Of a stretch of DNA of 10,965 bases, positions 6,256 through 10,965 are shown one piece after another. The notes below the pieces were generated by a model. The model saw nothing but the letters and a program-made list of their open reading frames with translations. It was not told the origin of the DNA and searched no databases. Source of the stretch: a bacterium (lineage in GTDB: Bacteria; Patescibacteriota; Patescibacteriia; UBA2591; DAOWAM01); the NCBI GenBank assembly GCA_030634585.1, contig DAOWAM010000013.1:1-10965 (forward strand). The letters run 5' to 3'. The number at the start of each line of letters is the position of its first letter. Position 1 is the first letter of the stretch. The translations under genes and the position numbers were made by a program.

Positions 6256-7236
6256 ATGTCAAATTTAGTTTTTAGCGGAATACAACCAAGCGGACAGCTT
6301 CACATCGGAAACTATTTGGGAGCAATTATTAATTGGTTGGAATTACAAGAAAAATATCCTTGTATTTTTGCTATCGTTGATTATCATTCCATCTCTGTTC
6401 CTTTTAATCCCCAAGAAAAAAGACAAGAAATTAAAGAATTAGCGCTTGATTTTTTAGCGTTAGGAATCAATCCTAAAAAAAGTCAAATTATTATTCAATC
6501 ACATTTACCAGAACATTTAGAATTAGCTTGGATTTTAGGAACAATCACTCCGCTAAGTTGGTTGGAGAGAATTCCTACTTTCAAATCTAAAAAACAACAA
6601 CACCAACAATATCTCAATCTTGGTTTACTATCCTATCCAGTATTGATGTCCGCCGATATCTTGCTTTATAAAGCAAATCTAGTTCCCGTCGGTGAAGATC
6701 AACTACCTCACATTGAGTTAACTAACCAGATTGCTAAACGATTTAATCAGATGTTTGGTAAAACTTTTCCCGAAATAAAACCAATTTTGACTGTGCAATC
6801 AAGAATTATGGGCCTTAATCGCCCTAACGATAAAATGAGTAAAAGTTTAGGAAAATCTAATTATCTTGCTTTAACTGATTTGCCAAAAACCATCCGACAA
6901 AAAATAAAATCAGCTACTACTGATTCTGATAACCAAATTAAATTAGATTGGGAGAAAAAACCAGGAATTAGTAATCTGTTGTCGATCTATCATTTATTTA
7001 CTAAAAAAACCATCGACCAGATTTGCCAACAATATCAGAACAAAGGTTACGCTCAATTTAAATCTGATTTGGCAGAAATAATTATTGAACAGCTATCTCC
7101 TTTTCAAAACAAAAGACAACGATTAAGCAATAAGCCGGGTTATATTAATAAAATAATTAGTAACGGTGAGAAAAAAGCAAAAAAAATCGCCCAAGCAACT
7201 TTGCGCGAAGTTAAACAAAAAATTGGTTTATTATAA
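6256..7236 (+). CDS. trpS: Tryptophan-tRNA ligase (TrpRS)
   Basis: This 326-residue class Ic aminoacyl-tRNA synthetase charges tRNA-Trp with tryptophan using ATP. The N-terminal FSGIQPSGQLHIGNYLGAI carries the HIGH-type motif (HIGN, about residues 17-20). PVGEDQLPHIELT and the KMSKS loop (NDKMSKSLGK, ~190-199) complete the Rossmann-fold active site. The C-terminal helical part (~200-326) matches the normal anticodon-binding domain, and total length is typical (about 325-340). The family acts as a homodimer in the cytosol. It lies 43 nt after RNase J with no terminator or clear promoter between them, so the two probably share a transcript. The ATG has at best a weak ACGG upstream and no proper Shine-Dalgarno. 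The gene converges on the M50 protease gene. Confidence 0.96.
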   Translation: MSNLVFSGIQPSGQLHIGNYLGAIINWLELQEKYPCIFAIVDYHSISVPFNPQEKRQEIKELALDFLALGINPKKSQIIIQSHLPEHLELAWILGTITPLSWLERIPTFKSKKQQHQQYLNLGLLSYPVLMSADILLYKANLVPVGEDQLPHIELTNQIAKRFNQMFGKTFPEIKPILTVQSRIMGLNRPNDKMSKSLGKSNYLALTDLPKTIRQKIKSATTDSDNQIKLDWEKKPGISNLLSIYHLFTKKTIDQICQQYQNKGYAQFKSDLAEIIIEQLSPFQNKRQRLSNKPGYINKIISNGEKKAKKIAQATLREVKQKIGLL

Positions 7237-7286
7237 AAACAAATAATCTGTTAATGCCAACCGAAAATATAAGTAATTCAATAAAA

Positions 7287-7315
7287 AGCGCGTGGTTATC
7301 AAGAAATTACACGCT
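7287..7315. other. Imperfect hairpin after trpS
   Basis: AGCGCGTGG (7287-7295) pairs with TTACACGCT (7307-7315) with one C/A mismatch and two G-T pairs, enclosing an 11-nt loop. No T-run follows, so this is not a classic terminator. It is the first of three hairpins in the 211-nt convergent gap 7237-7447, which contains no gene I can support. Confidence 0.4.
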
Positions 7316-7335
7316 CTTATGTTATAGCTGAGCTA

Positions 7336-7362
7336 AACTATTGACACCGAGTGTCAATAGTT
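7336..7362. other. 12-bp perfect hairpin in the convergent gap
   Basis: AACTATTGACAC (7336-7347) and GTGTCAATAGTT (7351-7362) form a perfect 12-bp stem around a CGA triloop. A further CTAA/TTAG pairing outside it is possible with a small bulge. Only a weak T-rich tail follows on the plus strand and none on the minus strand. It may be an accessory terminator for trpS, an RNA-stabilising 3' structure, or part of a small RNA. Confidence 0.55.
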
Positions 7363-7385
7363 CTTTAGTTTCGTAATTAAAGAAA

Positions 7386-7413
7386 AAGAGAGGTGATTTT
7401 AATCACCTCTCTT
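7386..7413. terminator. Bidirectional Rho-independent terminator
   Basis: A 13-bp perfect stem (7386-7398 with 7401-7413, arms AAGAGAGGTGATT and AATCACCTCTCTT) closes a very tight loop. On the plus strand it is followed by TGTTTTATTTTTATT, ending the RNase J-trpS transcript. On the minus strand it is followed by TCTTT after a TTT run (AAAGAAAAAG on the plus strand), ending the M50 transcript. It sits between the convergent ends of trpS and the protease gene, where a two-way terminator is expected. Confidence 0.85.
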
Positions 7414-7447
7414 GTTTTATTTTTATTACTCTCTACGTATTGCCACG

Positions 7448-8413
7448 TCATACTTTGTAAATTTGCACGATGGAAATTGAACCAACTAATTGGCCTCTCT
7501 GTTTAACAAAGATTCGTCCGACTTTCTTTTGACGCATTGTTTGCCATGCGCTCCACAAACTATCATTAGCCTCACAATAAATAGCTACTTTTAAATGTTC
7601 TGTCTGCCAAGACTCAAGATAATCTTGTGTCGTCGTTTTCATAAAATCAGACACTTTTGCTAATTCCAGTTTTCCTCTTGTTTGTAATAATCGTAATTCA
7701 GCTGGACCAGCATAAAAAATCAACGGAACTACCACTATCATAAAAATAATCGTCGCAAGATTAGGAATACGCAATAGAATGGTCATGACAATAAAAATAG
7801 CTGCTATTCTTCCAGTCCAAATAACTATTTCGGTCGCTTTCATCTTATTTTTATTGATAGTCCAAATGGCTGATCTCAACATTCTTCCCCCATCCATAGG
7901 AAAGCCAGGTAAAAAATTGAACGAAGCAATTAAGGTGTTGGCAATCGCTAAATAGAAAAGAGTTAATAAAATTAAATGTTGCTGATATAAACCAGGGACA
8001 AACTTAGCCGAAATAATCATTACCCCATACAGAATAATGGCGATGATTAAATTAATCAATGGACCAGCCATTGCAACAGTAAACTCTTCTTTTGGCGAAC
8101 GTGGTAATTCTTCCAAATCAATCGCTTGCTTTAAAAAAACTAAATTGATTCGTTTTACGGATATTCCTATATTAATTGCCCGCAAAGCGTGAGCCAATTC
8201 ATGAATTAATAAACTGACAAAACAAAGAATGGCCGTCAGTATAGATGAAGCAACTAATGGAAAAGAAATGCCTGTCTTCAAGATAAGATTTGATTGCCGA
8301 ACGAAAATGATAGACAAAAAACTGACTAACATAAAATAAACCAAGTCAGTATAAATCTGGATTCCCTTAATGCGACATAACTTAATTGTCTGATTTTTAA
8401 TATTAAAGAGCAT
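7448..8413 (-). CDS. Site-2-type intramembrane zinc metalloprotease (peptidase M50) with C-terminal CBS-like region
   Basis: This 321-residue polytopic membrane protein carries the zinc-binding motif HELAH (71-75) in one transmembrane helix. The second part of the site is NFLPGFPMDGGRM (166-178, with D174 the expected third ligand). About six membrane segments lie near 23-40, 54-78, 114-137, 148-168, 195-214 and 218-236. Residues ~253-321 (from KVSDFM to IYKV) look like a single CBS-type region; many relatives with CBS domains have two, so the sensor part may be shortened. S2P-type enzymes cut substrates such as anti-sigma factors within the membrane. No partner gene is nearby, so the substrate is unknown. 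The ATG start is well fixed by AGGAGG 6 nt upstream. It lies 59 nt after polX on the same strand but has its own promoter. Confidence 0.88.
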   Translation of the reverse strand: MLFNIKNQTIKLCRIKGIQIYTDLVYFMLVSFLSIIFVRQSNLILKTGISFPLVASSILTAILCFVSLLIHELAHALRAINIGISVKRINLVFLKQAIDLEELPRSPKEEFTVAMAGPLINLIIAIILYGVMIISAKFVPGLYQQHLILLTLFYLAIANTLIASFNFLPGFPMDGGRMLRSAIWTINKNKMKATEIVIWTGRIAAIFIVMTILLRIPNLATIIFMIVVVPLIFYAGPAELRLLQTRGKLELAKVSDFMKTTTQDYLESWQTEHLKVAIYCEANDSLWSAWQTMRQKKVGRIFVKQRGQLVGSISIVQIYKV

Positions 8414-8419
8414 ACTAAA

Positions 8420-8425
8420 CCTCCT
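8420..8425 (-). promoter_or_regulatory. Strong Shine-Dalgarno sequence of the M50 protease gene
   Basis: On the minus strand AAAAGGAGG ends 6 nt before the ATG (plus-strand core CCTCCT at 8420-8425). This is the only near-consensus ribosome binding site in the window, and it fixes the start of the protease gene. Confidence 0.9.
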
Positions 8426-8439
8426 TTTAACTTATTTAG

Positions 8440-8468
8440 ATACTATAAAATTCAACAAATTTTGTCAA
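8440..8468 (-). promoter_or_regulatory. Predicted promoter of the M50 protease gene
   Basis: On the minus strand a perfect TTGACA (plus 8463-8468) is followed after 17 nt by TAGTAT (plus 8440-8445), which has four of six consensus -10 bases. The predicted transcription start is near 8433, about 20 nt before the ATG. The gene could thus be expressed separately from polX upstream. Confidence 0.55.
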
Positions 8469-8472
8469 TCCG

Positions 8473-10251
8473 TTAAATCCGTTTTATTAAAAACTTTTTC
8501 AATTTATTTAAGGAAAATGTGTTAATTACATCTTTTTTTTCTAACCAACCACGACGCGCTTGACCAATTCCATAACACATTGAAGATAATCCACTAATAT
8601 TGTGTGCATCGGTATTGATGGCAATTTTTACTCCTAATTCTTTGGCTCGCCGACAATTGATATCGTTTAAATCAAGTCGCCTAGGGAAAGAGTTTAATTC
8701 TAAAATAGTTCCCGTGTGACGACAAGCCAACATAATTTTGTCCAAATCTAATGGATACGGTTCTCGTCTATTGATTGATACTCCCGTAGGATGAGCAATA
8801 ATATTAACCATTGGATTATTTATTGCTAACAATATTCGTTTGGTCATCGCCGATTTGGACATTTTAAATTTTGTATGGACGGACGCAATAACAATATCTA
8901 ATTGTTGCAAAATTTTATTTGGCAAATAAAGAGAACCATTAGCTAAAATATCCACTTCTATTCCTAATAATAACGCTATTTTTGATTGGTATTTTTTTTG
9001 CAAACGTTTAATTATTTTTAAATATTGTTTAATTCGTTGTTCGTTTAGTCCGTGCGTTATTCCTAACGGCGAAGCATGATCAGTAATCGCTAAATATTGA
9101 TAATGTTGCGCGATTGCTTGTTTAATCATTTCTTCGACCGTATTAGTGCCGTCGCTCCAACGACTGTGTAAATGTAGATCTCCTTTAATATCAGATAATT
9201 TAATTAATTTTGGTAATTGTTTTTGTTTGGCAACCATAATTTCGCCTCGACCTTCTCGCAATTCGGGCGGGATATAAGACAAACCTAATATTCGATAAAT
9301 TGCTGTTTCATTAGGAGCAGAAATTAATTTTTCCTTTGTTCGTTTACCGTGCTTAATCAAAGAAAAAATGCCGTATTCATTAATTTTCATTTTCTTCGCT
9401 ACGGCCAGTTGTCGAAGATGAATATTATGCGCTTTTGATCCAGTAAAATAAAATAAAGCGGAAGCAAAAGATTGATTAGACACCACTCGTAAGTCAACCT
9501 CTATTCCCGCTGTCAATAAAACTGCTGTTTTAGTCTTTCCTTGTACAATGATTGATTTAACTATCGGTAATTGACAAAATAGTTTCATTACCGCCACTGG
9601 ATGACGAGAAGTAACCAGAATGCCTAAATCGCCAACCGTTTCCCGACGCCGACGAAAACTACCGGCCATAATAACTTGTTGGCAAAGTTGGCTATTTTTT
9701 AACTGTTTAATTAGATAATCGGCCAAATCGTCCACATCTCCCAATAAAAAACGCTGTTGGTAATGTTGCCAATGTTTAATACCTTCTAAAATATTATACT
9801 CCGTTTTTTCACTAAAGCCAGATAACCTACTCAAGTGATGTTGTTGAACAATTCTTTTCAAGCCAACTATATCGGTTACTTTAAATTTTCGATAAACTAA
9901 TTGGATTAATTTTGGTCCCACACCCTCGATTTCTCCTAATCTTGTTAAGCTAAGAGGTGTTTTTTTAGTCAGATACGCTAATTCCTTTAATTTACCCGTG
10001 GTCAATAATTCGTTAATTTTCTCCGCCAAGGAAACACCAATACCTGGAATTTTATCTAACTTTTTTTCTTGCGCAATTACGCGTAAGTCTGTCGGTAAAG
10101 ATCGTAATATTTGAGCGGCGCGCTGATAAGCGCGCACCCGAAAAGAATTGGCATTTTGAATTTCTAATAAGTCGGCGACTTGTTGAAAAATTTTAGCAAT
10201 AGCAATATTATCCATTTCTATAATAGATTTCTTCTTTTTTTTGTTAATCAT
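8473..10251 (-). CDS. polX: Family X DNA polymerase with PHP domain; palm active site altered
   Basis: This 592-residue protein has the bacterial PolX layout. Residues ~15-90 are an N-terminal 8-kDa-like domain with helix-hairpin-helix LDKIPGIGVSLAEKI. A second HhH is EIEGVGPKLIQLVY (~107-120). The palm (~190-340) contains AGSFRRRRETVGDLGILV, VDLRVV (D253) and YFTGSKAHN. The C-terminal PHP phosphoesterase domain (~357-592) has GDLHLHS (H360, H362), TDH, GIEVDI, SVH, HPTG and NTDAH (D548, H550), so its metal-binding set looks complete. PolX acts in base-excision or gap repair. In family members the palm motif is RRGxExxGDxDIL; here the second Asp is Gly210 (codon GGC) and the Gly after Arg-Arg is Arg202. 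Polymerase activity is therefore doubtful while PHP nuclease activity may remain. The start may instead be Met13 (MDNIAIAKIF), which matches usual PolX N-termini. It lies 16 nt after murI, probably in one operon. Confidence 0.9.
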   Translation of the reverse strand: MINKKKKKSIIEMDNIAIAKIFQQVADLLEIQNANSFRVRAYQRAAQILRSLPTDLRVIAQEKKLDKIPGIGVSLAEKINELLTTGKLKELAYLTKKTPLSLTRLGEIEGVGPKLIQLVYRKFKVTDIVGLKRIVQQHHLSRLSGFSEKTEYNILEGIKHWQHYQQRFLLGDVDDLADYLIKQLKNSQLCQQVIMAGSFRRRRETVGDLGILVTSRHPVAVMKLFCQLPIVKSIIVQGKTKTAVLLTAGIEVDLRVVSNQSFASALFYFTGSKAHNIHLRQLAVAKKMKINEYGIFSLIKHGKRTKEKLISAPNETAIYRILGLSYIPPELREGRGEIMVAKQKQLPKLIKLSDIKGDLHLHSRWSDGTNTVEEMIKQAIAQHYQYLAITDHASPLGITHGLNEQRIKQYLKIIKRLQKKYQSKIALLLGIEVDILANGSLYLPNKILQQLDIVIASVHTKFKMSKSAMTKRILLAINNPMVNIIAHPTGVSINRREPYPLDLDKIMLACRHTGTILELNSFPRRLDLNDINCRRAKELGVKIAINTDAHNISGLSSMCYGIGQARRGWLEKKDVINTFSLNKLKKFLIKRI

Positions 10252-10267
10252 TTAAATAACGGATTAT

Positions 10268-10965
10268 TTACCACTGATGATTAATTAATTTTATTTGTTG
10301 CCCTAACCAACGGTTGGTCATTATTTTCAGATTTGGTGTTAAGTCAGAAACAAAAAAACGATGTTGTTTGCCTTTAATTAATTGCTGCTCTACATCTGGA
10401 TGTGCAATCAACCATTGCTTAATTTGTAGAACCATTTCCAGACCCGAATCAACCAAACGAACTTGTTGTCCGATTTTAGACTGAATAATGGGCATTAATA
10501 AGGGAAAATGAGTGCAAGCCAAAATTAAAGTATCGATTCGAGCTTGCTTCAATGAAAATAAATATTTTTTAATTATCATTCGAGTAATTGGTCGCTTTAA
10601 CCAACCTTCTTCCACTAAGGGAACCAATAGTGGGCATGGTTTGGCGAAAACTTTTATCTGTTTGTCTATTTTGGCAAGGGCTTGTTGATAAACTGCAGAA
10701 TTAATTGTAGCGCGAGTGCCAATAATACCAATTCTCTTGTGACGAGTAATCGCCACTGCTTGTTTAACTGCCGGAGCAACCACATCGAACAATGGACAAG
10801 AAAAATGCTTTTTTAGGTTATTCAAAGCAACTGCAGAAACAGTATTGCAAGCAATAACTACCATTTTTGCGTCCTGTTTCAACAAAAAATCAACGTCTTG
10901 TTGAGCATATTGATTGATTGTCGTTACTGAACGATTTCCATAAGGTGTCCGCGCGGTATCGCCGA
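10268..10965 (-). CDS. murI: Glutamate racemase, N-terminus beyond the window edge (partial)
   Basis: Glutamate racemase converts L- to D-glutamate, the precursor for peptidoglycan side chains, in the cytosol. The reading frame is open to the right edge; the visible 231 residues begin GDTARTPYGNRS, which matches the family's conserved GDTAR-PYG-RS stretch usually found near residue 35. About 30-35 N-terminal residues, including the FDSG motif with a catalytic Asp, are therefore outside the window. Both active-site cysteines are present, in VIACNTVSA and LILACTHFPLL. A TTG at 10883-10885 could look like a start, but it lies inside conserved sequence and is not the real one. The gene is followed after 16 nt by polX on the same strand, suggesting one transcript. 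Confidence 0.93.
   Translation of the reverse strand, partial: GDTARTPYGNRSVTTINQYAQQDVDFLLKQDAKMVVIACNTVSAVALNNLKKHFSCPLFDVVAPAVKQAVAITRHKRIGIIGTRATINSAVYQQALAKIDKQIKVFAKPCPLLVPLVEEGWLKRPITRMIIKKYLFSLKQARIDTLILACTHFPLLMPIIQSKIGQQVRLVDSGLEMVLQIKQWLIAHPDVEQQLIKGKQHRFFVSDLTPNLKIMTNRWLGQQIKLINHQW

Noticed and set aside
8473..10251. PolX as a pseudogene because of the lost aspartate
   Set aside because: The 592-codon frame is uninterrupted and all other domains and PHP metal ligands are kept, so it is more likely a functional variant.
10883..10885. TTG as the start of murI
   Set aside because: The frame stays open to the right edge and upstream codons encode the conserved GDTARTPYGNRS stretch, so the gene begins outside the window.
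1..10965. Mobile elements, CRISPR array or defence system
   Set aside because: No transposase, integrase, terminal inverted repeats, regular spaced repeats or defence-type genes are visible.

Overview
The window is an AT-rich, gene-dense stretch of a bacterial chromosome. It reads with the standard bacterial code, since TGG encodes Trp and no in-frame TGA is needed. Compact housekeeping genes, short gaps, an orphan family-5 solute-binding protein directly behind secG, and a short winged-helix/nucleotidyltransferase protein of a type I associate with Patescibacteria (CPR) all suggest a Patescibacteria-like genome. That placement is inference from gene style; no marker here fixes the phylum. 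I see no phage, transposon, CRISPR array or plasmid genes.

Layout: (1) 66-1004, minus strand, a nucleotidyltransferase-fold protein, divergent from (2) secG (1156-1374) and an abutting membrane-anchored peptide-binding-type protein (1375-3168). (3) 3171-4196, minus strand, an unidentified coiled-coil protein whose end lies 2 nt from the end of the binding-protein gene. (4) 4263-4350, tRNA-Leu(CAG) with encoded CCA. (5) 4386-4529, a strong promoter and an unusual structured leader in front of RNase J (4530-6212), followed by trpS (6256-7236). (6) 7237-7447, a convergent intergenic region with three hairpins, the last a bidirectional terminator. (7) On the minus strand, murI (running off the right edge), polX, then an M50 site-2-type protease that has its own promoter and the only strong Shine-Dalgarno sequence in the window.

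The genes cover RNA turnover (RNase J), translation (tRNA-Leu, TrpRS), protein export (SecG), cell-wall precursor supply (MurI), DNA repair (PolX/PHP), membrane proteolysis (M50) and solute capture. They do not form one pathway.

The three most interesting signals are: a tRNA-Leu whose conserved G19-C56 tertiary pair appears swapped to C19-G56; a GC-rich leader with competing pairings, beginning near the predicted start of the RNase J transcript; and a PolX in which one of the three catalytic aspartates of the polymerase palm is glycine while the PHP nuclease motifs are intact.
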